Shown here piece by piece: positions 1 to 7,893 of a DNA stretch of 64,000 nucleotides (the first letter of the stretch is position 1; each line of letters starts with the position of its first letter). The DNA comes from Chitinivibrionales bacterium (GTDB lineage: Bacteria; Fibrobacterota; Chitinivibrionia; Chitinivibrionales; WJKA01). The translations under genes were made by a program, and so were the position numbers. The notes under the pieces were generated by a model, which did no database searches, had not been told where the DNA came from, and was given only the letters and a program-made list of their open reading frames with translations. The DNA lies in the NCBI GenBank assembly GCA_014728295.1, contig WJLW01000070.1:1-64000 (forward strand), given 5' to 3'.

Positions 1-288
1 GAAGAACATAGGGTCAGGAAACAACGTCTTCATCGAAAAGTTGATTATGACACTGTTCTTGATATGTTAAAGAATGAAGCCTGCAAAAAATGTGGAATTG
101 AGCCACAGGTTTTCTATAACAAGGGAAGAGGTAACTCTTTAAGTACTGCAAGAGCGAACTTTGCATTTAATGCACGTTTTCAGGAACTCATACCTTACTC
201 ATTTACATTTATAGCTGACTATCTTGGAATATCAATTGCACCGGTAATGAGAATGGCGCGGCGTATAAACTCTCAAGGGGCTTGTTAA
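1..288 (+). CDS. REP-associated (Y1/RAYT-type) transposase, C-terminal part, cut by window edge
   Basis: The reading frame is open from base 1 to the TAA at 286-288, so the N-terminal HUH nuclease lies outside the window. The visible 95 residues match the C-terminal region of the complete RAYT at 2698-3633: a basic stretch, a segment like LDxIMxxVCxEY, a FARASFCxxA-like segment (here TARANFAFNA), and a final helix-turn-helix-like YLGISxxxVxRMARR. A CKKC pair is present in this copy only. RAYT proteins are single-strand transposases tied to palindromic REP sequences; this tail probably binds DNA. The stop codon runs directly into a REP-like end sequence, as it does behind the second copy. Assignment rests mainly on similarity to that copy. 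Confidence 0.6.
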   Translation, partial: EEHRVRKQRLHRKVDYDTVLDMLKNEACKKCGIEPQVFYNKGRGNSLSTARANFAFNARFQELIPYSFTFIADYLGISIAPVMRMARRINSQGAC

Positions 289-310
289 GGCAATAAAGCA
301 AGTCCGTACC
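286..310 (+). repeat. REP-like end sequence behind the first RAYT
   Basis: TTAAGGCAA, a short A-rich gap, GCAAGTCCGTACC: with a one-base gap this aligns to the sequence right after the second RAYT (3636-3662, TTAAGGCAA...GGCAACTCCGTCCC). In this copy it overlaps the transposase stop codon. It is likely the right-hand REP-like recognition end of the element. Confidence 0.5.
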
Positions 311-435
311 TCAGCCCTGCAACCCTGAACTCACCGACCCACCGATAAACCGATAAAAACCGATAATAAATATACCACGCGGAAACAGCAAAATCTGTGC
401 ATAATCTGTAGTACAGTATGTATATATTTTGCAGG

Positions 436-463
436 CGTACGTTAATTCTATTGACAACGTACG
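436..463. promoter_or_regulatory. Inverted repeat overlapping the -35 box, probable antitoxin operator
   Basis: CGTACGTT (436-443) and AACGTACG (456-463) form a perfect 8-bp inverted repeat with a 12-base spacer. The right arm starts on the last base of the -35 hexamer. Phd/YefM-type antitoxins usually repress their own promoter through such palindromes, so this is the natural operator candidate. The role is inferred from position. Confidence 0.6.
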
Positions 464-479
464 TGGCATGTGGTATAAT
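451..479 (+). promoter_or_regulatory. Consensus sigma70 promoter of the toxin-antitoxin pair
   Basis: TTGACA at 451-456 and TATAAT at 474-479 are separated by exactly 17 bases. This is a perfect housekeeping promoter, 36 bp before the antitoxin ATG. GGAG at 505-508 gives a ribosome binding site 6 bases from the ATG. The 162 bases between the upstream repeat and this promoter show no gene. Confidence 0.85.
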
Positions 480-514
480 AATCGTATTAGTATGTATCTA
501 CACTGGAGATAAAA

Positions 515-745
515 ATGATATTAAATGTTACACAATTCAGACAAAATATGTATAAAGCTCTGGACCAAGTAATAGAAACCGGTATTCCTCTTGAAATTAA
601 TCGAAAAGGGAAAACATTAAAAGTGATATGTGAAGAACCGGTATCTAAGTTAGATAACTTAAAGCCTCATAATATTATTAACGGTGATCCTGAAGATTTA
701 GCGGAAATATCCTGGGAGCAGGAATGGAAAAACGAGCCTATTTAG
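515..745 (+). CDS. Type II antitoxin, Phd/YefM (VapB) family
   Basis: 76 residues. The N-terminal half (NVTQFRQNMYKALDQVIETGIP, then LEINRKGKTLKV) has the Phd/YefM fold signature used for DNA binding and dimerisation. The C-terminal part, ending WEQEWKNEP, is the type of tail that threads into the partner toxin. It overlaps the PIN toxin by 22 bp, the usual translational coupling. It is expected to neutralise the toxin and repress the operon with it. The start is set by the GGAG at 505-508. The stretch is clearly AT-richer than the core genes downstream, in keeping with an acquired module. Confidence 0.85.
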   Translation: MILNVTQFRQNMYKALDQVIETGIPLEINRKGKTLKVICEEPVSKLDNLKPHNIINGDPEDLAEISWEQEWKNEPI

Positions 746-1107
746 ATACCCACATTATCGTATGGCTCTATGCCGCGAAACTGGAGTATCTGACCAAATT
801 GGCAAAAGATACAATTGATACCTGTGAATTGTATTATTCTCCAATTGTAGATCTTGAATTGACGTATTTATTTGAAATAAAGCGAATTTCTGCCCGATCA
901 GAAAAGATCCTTGATGGACTCAATACATCAATCGGTCTTAAACAATGTGATCTTTCATTTGATCTTGTAATACTTAAATCAAAAGAAATGAAATGGACCT
1001 GCGATCCGTTTGATAGAATAATTGTTGGCCAGGCAGCAACCGGTAATAACTATTTAATTTCCAAAGACACCCTTATAAATAAACATTATAAATATGCATG
1101 CTGGTAA
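724..1107 (+). CDS. PIN-domain ribonuclease toxin (VapC type)
   Basis: 127 residues, a normal VapC length. The acidic metal-binding residues of PIN nucleases are visible: Asp8 in YLDTH, Glu45 in DLELTYL, Asp94/Asp97 in DPFDRIIVGQA, and Asp115 in SKD. PIN toxins cleave RNA, often tRNA or rRNA; the target cannot be read from the sequence. The ATG overlaps the antitoxin end and has GGGAGCAGGA just in front. About 170 bases without a gene follow (1108-1277). They contain a weak CACACA/TGTGTG stem near 1124-1143 without a convincing T-run. Confidence 0.88.
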   Translation: MEKRAYLDTHIIVWLYAAKLEYLTKLAKDTIDTCELYYSPIVDLELTYLFEIKRISARSEKILDGLNTSIGLKQCDLSFDLVILKSKEMKWTCDPFDRIIVGQAATGNNYLISKDTLINKHYKYACW

Positions 1108-1277
1108 TAATTATTTATTTCGTCACACATGTGCTTGTGTGTGCGCTTATTACATATTTCGGCCCTGCGTGCCTGAGAATCTCCTTATGGTGATTGAACT
1201 CACCTACCAACGGATAGCTATATCAATCTTACATTCGCTCATGTAATATTTTTTCCCCGTACACCCGATTAACCCCA

Positions 1278-2513
1278 CTACGGCAATACCGATAAAAATC
1301 TGTCCGCGGACAGTACTATTCGGTTTTTCGCGACCTTTTTGTATACACCGGAAAGATTGATTATTTGAATGAATGGTATTCCCATCGTATCTGACAATGT
1401 ATGATGCCTTCGGGAAATGGTGGTATCCTGCATTTTGGCGTCAAGAAGAATAGCAGGCGTATCATCCAGCGTTATAAGAAAATCACATTCCGTTTTATCA
1501 AACGTCCTGATGTACCAGAGCTCTGCATTACCAAATCCGCAATCGTTTAAAATTGTGCATGCTCGAAGAAGTTGAACTGCAATAAAATTTTCAAACCGTG
1601 CGGCTGGTTCCTTGCAAAACATCCAGTTGACAAAGTAAGATTTTTTTTCTTTTTTTAGCGCTCGATGGAGCTTTTTGTGCCAGGGGGACAGAGAAAATAT
1701 CAACCATAATTTTTCCAGCTGTTTAAAACTGTTTTGAAGCGTATGGTGATCGGTTTCAATATCGTGCGCGAATGAATTGACAGATAACGGGCTGCCAATC
1801 CGGCTTGGCAAGAGGGCCGTTATTGATTCCATGCGATTAATATCTTTTATGTTGGTCAGATCACGTAAATCTTCCGTAAGAATTAATGAAAGATAATCTG
1901 AATGCCATTTTTTTGTGAAACGTGAGGATTGCATTTCAAATGGTTCCGGAAATCCCGAATAGTGAAGGAGATCGTCAATGATCTCCTTTTTTTCTTTTAA
2001 TACGGTGACACCATCAAGTTTGCTCATCAATGATTCAATTGGATCTTTCCAGTCCGACTCGCTGCATAACCATAGGTTACTAAACGATGCGTTGCATAAT
2101 TCTGATAATGACCATGGAAATAAATGAAAATGAGAGTATCGACCTATAAGGCTATCTCCGCTTTTCCTAAACCATTCAAGCCGCGCACTGCCGGTAATGA
2201 TAAGTCTGATAGCAGGATCAATGGAATCATATATCCCCTTCAGGATATCTTTCCAGTTTGTACGCTTATGAATCTCATCAAAAACGGTAATTTCCCCGGG
2301 CGATGCATTTGTAAGCAAAAAAAGAGGGTTTTCTCTATACAGTTTCCGTGTGACTGGATTATCCCAGTTATAATAATTTGAATATGTATCAGGATTAAGC
2401 TGTGCTTTTGCCCATGTTGTCTTTCCAATCTGACGGGGACCGGATAAAAAGATCATTTTATCGGCAATCAGATCTTTATCCCAGATATAGGCATCAAGCT
2501 GTCGATTTCTCAT
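1278..2513 (-). CDS. AAA (AAA_14) ATPase with DUF4143-like C-terminal domain
   Basis: About 411 residues from the ATG at 2513; a TTG at 2549 would add 12. The N-terminal ATPase has a Walker A, GPRQIGKTT, around residue 25-33, and a Walker B-like TVFDEIHK. The C-terminal half has ECDFLI followed by AILLDAKM, the D...(D/E)xK arrangement of a PD-(D/E)XK-like fold seen in DUF4143 proteins. These ATPases are widespread solitary genes of accessory regions and their function is not established. It lies alone between a toxin-antitoxin pair and a transposase. No clear ribosome binding site was seen for either start. Confidence 0.78.
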   Translation of the reverse strand: MRNRQLDAYIWDKDLIADKMIFLSGPRQIGKTTWAKAQLNPDTYSNYYNWDNPVTRKLYRENPLFLLTNASPGEITVFDEIHKRTNWKDILKGIYDSIDPAIRLIITGSARLEWFRKSGDSLIGRYSHFHLFPWSLSELCNASFSNLWLCSESDWKDPIESLMSKLDGVTVLKEKKEIIDDLLHYSGFPEPFEMQSSRFTKKWHSDYLSLILTEDLRDLTNIKDINRMESITALLPSRIGSPLSVNSFAHDIETDHHTLQNSFKQLEKLWLIFSLSPWHKKLHRALKKEKKSYFVNWMFCKEPAARFENFIAVQLLRACTILNDCGFGNAELWYIRTFDKTECDFLITLDDTPAILLDAKMQDTTISRRHHTLSDTMGIPFIQIINLSGVYKKVAKNRIVLSADRFLSVLP

Positions 2514-2644
2514 ACTATGCAATATACTATGGATGCGAAGGCGTGTCAATAGAATGTCAACACCAACATTACGCGTAATTATTGTATATATATAATAAAA
2601 TTACGCTGTTATTTTTTCTAATCAGATATGTAGGGACGCATGTT

Positions 2645-2659
2645 GGGACGGAGTTGCCT
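2645..2659 (+). repeat. Left inverted repeat of the second RAYT unit
   Basis: GGGACGGAGTTGCCT, the perfect reverse complement of 3648-3662 behind the transposase gene. The similarity continues imperfectly inward (TTAATTGCTTTA versus the reverse complement of the inner right end). A second GGGACG lies just outside at 2633-2638. Confidence 0.75.
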
Positions 2660-2697
2660 TAATTGCTTTAGGGGCTCGCCGTAACTCATTTTATACC

Positions 2698-3633
2698 ATG
2701 CCGCGAAAACCACGAATCATAGTTCCTGGATCGGCTCACCACGTGATGGCGCGTGGTATAGATGGCGAAAAAGCCTACCGCGATGATGCCGACCGGGAGC
2801 GGTTTGTCCGGACTCTTCAAAAATACCTCGGAGACGGAGAAACCCCATGTAGGTGTTACGCATGGGCGCTGATGGACAACCATTACCATTTGTTGTTGCG
2901 TCCCCTTGATCCGGGACTGGGGATCATGATGCGGAAGGTAAACGGATCCTATGCCCGGTATTTCAATGCTCGCCATGGTCGACGGGGGTATCTCTTCGGG
3001 GATCGATACAAGTCTATAGCCACGCAGGAGCTCGGCTATGTTCGTGAGATAATCCGCTACATACATCTCAATCCTTTACGCGCAAACATCGTGAAGTCGC
3101 TCGATGACCTTGCAAAGTACCCCTGGACAGGACACCGGGCAATGCTTGGGCTGGAGCGAGTCGACTGGCACGACTCCGAGAGTGCGCTGAGTCGGTTCGG
3201 CAGAACCCGGCAGGCGGCCCGGGGTGCTTACCTTAGCTTCCTTAGTGATGGAATCGGTTGCGAGCTGCAGGGCTGGCGTTTTGGGCAGGAGTCCAAACAG
3301 GAAGGCGACTCTTACGAGGTATTTGATGACCGGCTGGCAGGTGATGCCGATTTTGTGCGCAAGGCATTAGGTAGATCGGTGGAGCCCCGAAATGCAAGAC
3401 TGGAGAAAATCAGGCGCCGACCGACACTTGACAAAATTATGGCGAATGTTTGTGGGGAGTATCGGGTTGAGTTAGAGCAGGTGTTGAAGCGGGGGCGGGG
3501 TGATAGTCGCTCCTTTGCTCGCGCTTCGTTTTGCCGGAAGGCAGTCCAGCAGCATTGCTTTACACTCAGGGAAGTTGCCGTGTATCTTGGTGTGAACGCA
3601 TCGTCGGTACTCAAGATGTGCAGGCGACGGTAA
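2698..3633 (+). CDS. REP-associated tyrosine transposase (RAYT, Y1_Tnp family)
   Basis: 311 residues. The N-terminus MPRKPRI..GSAHHVMARGI is typical of the family. The metal-binding HUH motif is visible as MDNHYHLLL (near residue 60), and the candidate catalytic tyrosine lies in YVREIIRYIHLNPLRAN (near residue 120). The C-terminal third is basic and ends in a helix-turn-helix-like segment. Such enzymes cut and join single-stranded DNA at REP palindromes and are thought to spread REPs. The gene sits inside a 15-bp inverted repeat (2645-2659 / 3648-3662) and is GC-richer than the toxin-antitoxin and ATPase genes before it, so it probably arrived separately. Confidence 0.9.
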   Translation: MPRKPRIIVPGSAHHVMARGIDGEKAYRDDADRERFVRTLQKYLGDGETPCRCYAWALMDNHYHLLLRPLDPGLGIMMRKVNGSYARYFNARHGRRGYLFGDRYKSIATQELGYVREIIRYIHLNPLRANIVKSLDDLAKYPWTGHRAMLGLERVDWHDSESALSRFGRTRQAARGAYLSFLSDGIGCELQGWRFGQESKQEGDSYEVFDDRLAGDADFVRKALGRSVEPRNARLEKIRRRPTLDKIMANVCGEYRVELEQVLKRGRGDSRSFARASFCRKAVQQHCFTLREVAVYLGVNASSVLKMCRRR

Positions 3634-3635
3634 CA

Positions 3636-3662
3636 TTAAGGCAACATAGGCAACTCCGTCCC
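3636..3662 (+). repeat. Right inverted repeat of the second RAYT unit
   Basis: TTAAGGCAACATAGGCAACTCCGTCCC starting three bases after the transposase stop (shown here as two parts of one element). Positions 3648-3662 are the exact reverse complement of 2645-2659. The inner GGCAAC motif is repeated. It resembles the sequence at 286-310. Confidence 0.75.
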
Positions 3663-3674
3663 GTGCATCTTGTT

Positions 3675-5300
3675 TTAATTCTTTATTCTAACAATCATAA
3701 TAGCCTCGATTTTCATGCCTGCCTCATTTCCCTCCGGATGAAACCGCATTCTCTTTTCGCCAAGCAGATTCAGCGAATTCACTGAAAGAACAAATTCAGG
3801 CTGCATCTGCTTCGTAAAGATCGGCGATATAAACGGGATGTGTGACGATACATCGAGATCTACCCTTTCTTTAATCCGCCTCTCAAATCCTTGGCCGTCG
3901 AAATCAACGAACGTGTAGGTAATTGGACCGGTAATGCCCAAGCGAATCTTTCCCTTGATGGTGTGCGTGCCTGAGTTACCTAAGTAAAGTTCCAAAGCGG
4001 TATTCCAGGGAATCTCAATTGGCTCTCTGCCGGAGGTGATTTCCTTTTGAGCATGCAGATGCCATTCTATTTTTGCCGCCGACCACTGACGCATAGCAGA
4101 TGTTGAGAATCCGATCGATGCCAGCGATGTAGCTGATGTTGCGGCAATTTGGATTTCATTGTGCAGGGTGTCGTTCGCTGCGGACAGTTGCCGTGAATTC
4201 GAGATATATTCTGCCCAAAGATCAAAAGAAAGCGGAAAAATTTCCAAATTACCGAGCTCAATAGTTGCTTTTTCGCGCCAGAAATTAATCGTATGGTAGG
4301 TAAAGGTAACCGTGTCATCGAAGGCGCGGTAGGTAATGTCGGGCTTGCGGGAATGCTCTTGATAGGAGAGGGTGTTGCGGAAAGTAAGGTAATCGCGTGT
4401 ATTGTAAGCGAGGTTAAACCGCGCTTGAGGATTCTTATCGTGAGTAAAACCGATACCGATATCGGAATGCAGTTTGTCAAAATGCAAGTGCGATCCCGCC
4501 CAGGCGGCGGAAGAATTGACATACGCATTGTCAACAGTAAGATTAAGATAGGTGGAAATGCTTTCTTTGAGCTGGTAGTGATTTTTAGAATTTACGCGGA
4601 AAAAGCGCTCATTTTTTGAGGATACGAATTCGTAAAAGTAATCAAAAAGCAGGCTTTCAACACGCAAGTGCGAAGTAAATTTTTTATTGCTGAAAGCTGC
4701 ATCCGATTGTAGAGCATAACCGGAGCGAAATAAGGGAGAAAAGTGGTATGGTGTCAAACCCCATTGTCCGGTTTTGGAGAAATCGACATCTAATGAGAAG
4801 TCGTGCAGGTTAAGCAGCATTCCCCCATAGTATTCCATTAAAAGAGCCTGGTGGTTTAAGTTTTGTTCGGGTACGGTACCGAGTTGTGCCCGGCGTGCAT
4901 AGTATTGATCGGCGAAATTGCCGTCATGCAAATAGCGTCCGTAAAGCGAAACCTTGTTGTCAAAAATACTCGTTTTGATTCCCAGGTCGGTTCTGTGCTC
5001 GCGTGGTGAACCCGCGCCATTTAACAGCAAATCTCCGGTTTCTGCACCAAGCGAGACCCATGCGGCAGCCAAAGAGCTGTCGGGTATAATAAATTTGGCA
5101 TCGAAGGAGTCTTTGACTGTCGAATTGCCGAATATGAAATCATCTGCGTGTAAATGAGTGGGAATGCTGTCGTGAATAAAGACATGCCGGTTAACGCCAT
5201 CATATAAAATGTCAACCTGCTTGCCGGCTGCACATGACAGGGAAGTGATAAATAAAAGCAATGCCTGGATAGCCGCGTTTTTTGAAGAGAAATAGCACAT
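3675..5300 (-). CDS. Secreted beta-rich protein, probable outer-membrane barrel, unknown function
   Basis: 541 residues from the ATG at 5300. This start puts a signal peptide at the N-terminus (hydrophobic AIQALLLFITSLS then CAAG). An upstream in-frame start at 5378 would bury that signal and overlap the neighbour by 70 bp. The rest is rich in alternating aromatic and polar residues (for example FSLDVDFSKTGQWGL, RFNLAYNTRDYLTF), the pattern of amphipathic strands in outer-membrane barrels. No family was recognised. It lies 8 bp downstream of another secreted barrel-like protein on the same strand, so the two are probably co-transcribed. It converges with the transposase, ending 12 bases past the right repeat. 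Confidence 0.6.
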   Translation of the reverse strand: MCYFSSKNAAIQALLLFITSLSCAAGKQVDILYDGVNRHVFIHDSIPTHLHADDFIFGNSTVKDSFDAKFIIPDSSLAAAWVSLGAETGDLLLNGAGSPREHRTDLGIKTSIFDNKVSLYGRYLHDGNFADQYYARRAQLGTVPEQNLNHQALLMEYYGGMLLNLHDFSLDVDFSKTGQWGLTPYHFSPLFRSGYALQSDAAFSNKKFTSHLRVESLLFDYFYEFVSSKNERFFRVNSKNHYQLKESISTYLNLTVDNAYVNSSAAWAGSHLHFDKLHSDIGIGFTHDKNPQARFNLAYNTRDYLTFRNTLSYQEHSRKPDITYRAFDDTVTFTYHTINFWREKATIELGNLEIFPLSFDLWAEYISNSRQLSAANDTLHNEIQIAATSATSLASIGFSTSAMRQWSAAKIEWHLHAQKEITSGREPIEIPWNTALELYLGNSGTHTIKGKIRLGITGPITYTFVDFDGQGFERRIKERVDLDVSSHIPFISPIFTKQMQPEFVLSVNSLNLLGEKRMRFHPEGNEAGMKIEAIMIVRIKN

Positions 5301-5308
5301 ATGAATGG

Positions 5309-5902
5309 TCAAAAATCCCTGCCGAAACAAAATGAGATAGCGGTATTCAGCAGCCGTTCCGGTTGTGAAAAAGTCCACCCAAAACGAAGTGGAATTGCAA
5401 TGAAATATTTGCCGAAACCAACGCCCGCCGACAAGCCGGCTTGAAAACCGAACTCATTTTCCCAGGTGGCAATTATATCCAAGGTTGTTATGTGATCGAA
5501 AGGCTGCAGATTGATTGCGGTACTTATCACTCCCAATACAGGATAAAGCGTGATGTTGTCGGCTATGAATATTTTACGCTCCATCAGCACGCCAAGTTGC
5601 ATGATAAAGTGGCTTTTATCTAATTGGGCTTTTCCGTCAATTCTGCCGAAGTCAAAAGTGGTGCTAAGATAATACTTGTTATGATGAGTAGCAAACCGTG
5701 CTTCCAGACCGCCGGCAAAATAATTGTTCCAGCTCTCAGCTAAATTGCCATGAAGAATTTTGTAGCTGCCGTTGAGGGAGAGTGAGAATTTCGAAGAGAG
5801 CGAATCGGCGCCGGGCTCGGGACGTGCGGCTGCCGGCAACGATACATGAATGGCGAAAAGCGAAAGGAGAAAAACCGTTACATTTCTCTTCGATGTTGGC
5901 AT
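5309..5902 (-). CDS. Small outer-membrane beta-barrel-like protein with signal peptide
   Basis: 197 residues. A clear signal peptide (KRNVTVFLLSLFAIHVSLPAAARP) is followed by repeated beta-hairpin-like segments (FSLSLNGSYKIL, YYLSTTFDFGRI, GFQAGLSAGVGFG). The protein ends in a phenylalanine (FCFGRDF), the terminal aromatic expected of BAM-assembled barrels. Size suggests an 8-strand barrel of the OmpW/OmpX scale. No specific family was recognised. First gene of a two-gene minus-strand unit with 3675-5300. The start ATG has a purine-rich stretch (GGGAAGGGA) about 15 bases upstream. Confidence 0.6.
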   Translation of the reverse strand: MPTSKRNVTVFLLSLFAIHVSLPAAARPEPGADSLSSKFSLSLNGSYKILHGNLAESWNNYFAGGLEARFATHHNKYYLSTTFDFGRIDGKAQLDKSHFIMQLGVLMERKIFIADNITLYPVLGVISTAINLQPFDHITTLDIIATWENEFGFQAGLSAGVGFGKYFIAIPLRFGWTFSQPERLLNTAISFCFGRDF

Positions 5903-5926
5903 AGGTAAACGTACATCCCTTCCCGT

Positions 5927-6274
5927 ATGACAATATACAACAATGAAATAACCGGGTACTCATTTTCGCGTATAGTGCAAGAGGTCATAGTGATTTTTTC
6001 CGGGATATATTACCGGATATTGAGGATGAATTTTGATCAACCGTCGGAAGGCAAAAGCTATATTACTGTCATGTTGCGATATTTTATTGCCGCCAATCCG
6101 ATCTATCAGGGGCTTGCGCAGCTCAAGGAATGCGCCGATCGCGGCAATGCAGATGAGTCGCATTTGCTGCTTTTCGATCCTGTGCCGAAAATAAGCTGGG
6201 ATGAAAAAATCTGGCGCCGTCATGAATCGTATCAAGGGAGTGATATTCAAGTATGGGAACCGAAAAAAGCTTAA
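5927..6274 (+). CDS. Small hypothetical protein
   Basis: Up to 115 residues from 5927. Internal ATGs at 6026 or 6071 are equally possible; no start has a good ribosome binding site. The last 65 residues use codons like those of neighbouring genes and read as a soluble protein (YFIAANPIYQGLAQLKECADRG...). No family was recognised. It overlaps the next gene by 22 bp in another frame, which suggests the two are translated together. Confidence 0.4.
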   Translation: MTIYNNEITGYSFSRIVQEVIVIFSGIYYRILRMNFDQPSEGKSYITVMLRYFIAANPIYQGLAQLKECADRGNADESHLLLFDPVPKISWDEKIWRRHESYQGSDIQVWEPKKA

Positions 6275-7740
6275 TTCCGGTTTTAGTTATTTGTGCCTGC
6301 CTGCACTCGGCTCCCATCGACTCTTATTTGTTTCCATATCAAAAAGTGCTTTCGGAACTTGATTCTCTACAAGCTTCCCCGAGTGGAATGCATTGGGATG
6401 ACATCCCGGTAGACACCTCGGCAGGGCCCGGCTATACCGTCACGGAAGCGCAGAGCTACTGGCATATTGTTCCGGCATTGAACCTGCGTGCCGGATCCGA
6501 GGAAGAATTGACTGGTGAGAACTATGGATTGCATGGAGATCTGATCAGCGATATTCGTCTGAAAAAATTGCTGGTCAGATTGACGCTTGATATCGATACC
6601 AAATATATGGACGATCCCATCTATCTCTGGAAAAAGGATCGCTTTGCAGCCGGGCGCATCGAAGAGGCCTACCTTCATTACAATTGGAAGTATGGACTCT
6701 TTCGCTTCGGCCGGCTCAAACGCAATTGGGGCCCGTATATCGATCGCAGTCTCCTGCTCTCGTCCAATCCGCATACCTATGATGCTTTCGAATGGTCGAT
6801 GCACCGCAGCTATTTCGAATTCCGGCACTTGTTTGCCTATCTCAACCATGCTGCGGGCGGCATGTACGAAAACATTGACGGAAATGCCGCCTATAACAAG
6901 TATTTCGCTGCGCATGCGCTTAATTTCGTTATTCAGGACTGGGCGACGCTGGGTATCATGGAGAGCATTCTGCTGACTCGTACCGGATTTCCCGATTTCC
7001 AGTATGTCAACCCCTTCAGCATCTACACCGTTACCAACACAAACAAGGAGGGCAGCGGCAATTTAATGTGGGGATTTCATTACAAAGTGCATCCTTTTGT
7101 CAAGCAGATAACCTTGCTGGGGCAGATTATCATCGATGATTTTCAGGCGGATAACGAAATCATCGCTGACAAAGAACCGACTCACTGGGGCGGCGACTGG
7201 AGCGCTTCTTGGAAAAACTTCCTGCCCCTGAGCCTGCAGCATGCGCTTTCGCTGAATTATCGCTACAAATCGAAATGGCTTTACACCGTCCACAGATCGG
7301 GTGCCCGAACGGGTGAACGTTATCTATACCTGGGCAAAAGCCTCGGCCAGCCGGAGATCGACGGGGATTACGCGGAAATCACGGCAACAGTTCTCGGCAA
7401 CAATTACTGGATGGCGGATGCGGGGTTGAGTTTCAGGCGCAGCGATACGAATACGATCTATACCGACTGGCCGGCGGCAGATTCATTGAATCCGGTCGGC
7501 ACCATCGGCTATCGCAAGGAAACGCCGTTGTACGAACGGGAAAATGTAGAAAAAACAATTGACTTGTTCGTCAATTTGCGGGGATATTTCAAAGGATATG
7601 TTGACATTCACCTCTCGCTGCACAATCAGTGGATACAAAATGAGAATAATGCGGCCACTTCGGGGTGGGAGTATAATCCGATTGTCGGCATGATGCTGTC
7701 TCTGCACTATTCGAACCTTATCCTGAAATTGCCGGAATAG
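6253..7740 (+). CDS. Outer-membrane barrel, capsule assembly Wzi-like
   Basis: 495 residues with an N-terminal signal sequence (SLIPVLVICACLHSAPI). The region FRFGRLKRNWGPYIDRSLLLSSNPHTYDAFEWSMHRSYFEFRHLFAYLN resembles the core of Wzi-family proteins (a GR..RWGPG-type strand followed by LLLS and a substrate-facing loop); it is quoted here in outline, near residues 145-200. Wzi proteins are outer-membrane lectin barrels that anchor capsular polysaccharide. The rest shows alternating aromatic strands. The assignment is by recognised pattern and could also fit a more general barrel family. No polysaccharide genes are nearby. 153 bases without a gene follow before the convergent recQ. Confidence 0.5.
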   Translation: MGTEKSLIPVLVICACLHSAPIDSYLFPYQKVLSELDSLQASPSGMHWDDIPVDTSAGPGYTVTEAQSYWHIVPALNLRAGSEEELTGENYGLHGDLISDIRLKKLLVRLTLDIDTKYMDDPIYLWKKDRFAAGRIEEAYLHYNWKYGLFRFGRLKRNWGPYIDRSLLLSSNPHTYDAFEWSMHRSYFEFRHLFAYLNHAAGGMYENIDGNAAYNKYFAAHALNFVIQDWATLGIMESILLTRTGFPDFQYVNPFSIYTVTNTNKEGSGNLMWGFHYKVHPFVKQITLLGQIIIDDFQADNEIIADKEPTHWGGDWSASWKNFLPLSLQHALSLNYRYKSKWLYTVHRSGARTGERYLYLGKSLGQPEIDGDYAEITATVLGNNYWMADAGLSFRRSDTNTIYTDWPAADSLNPVGTIGYRKETPLYERENVEKTIDLFVNLRGYFKGYVDIHLSLHNQWIQNENNAATSGWEYNPIVGMMLSLHYSNLILKLPE

Positions 7741-7893
7741 AACGTTGTTTTTGAAGAATTTATTATGCGATAATTTGAAGAGTGAGTACCATTTGTCGGC
7801 AAGTCGTGTGCTAATCCGCTATTGAAAAACGAAATTGCACAAACAAATCCTGGAGCGGAATCAAAGCTGTTCCCTGATCGCTGCTCGAAAAAA

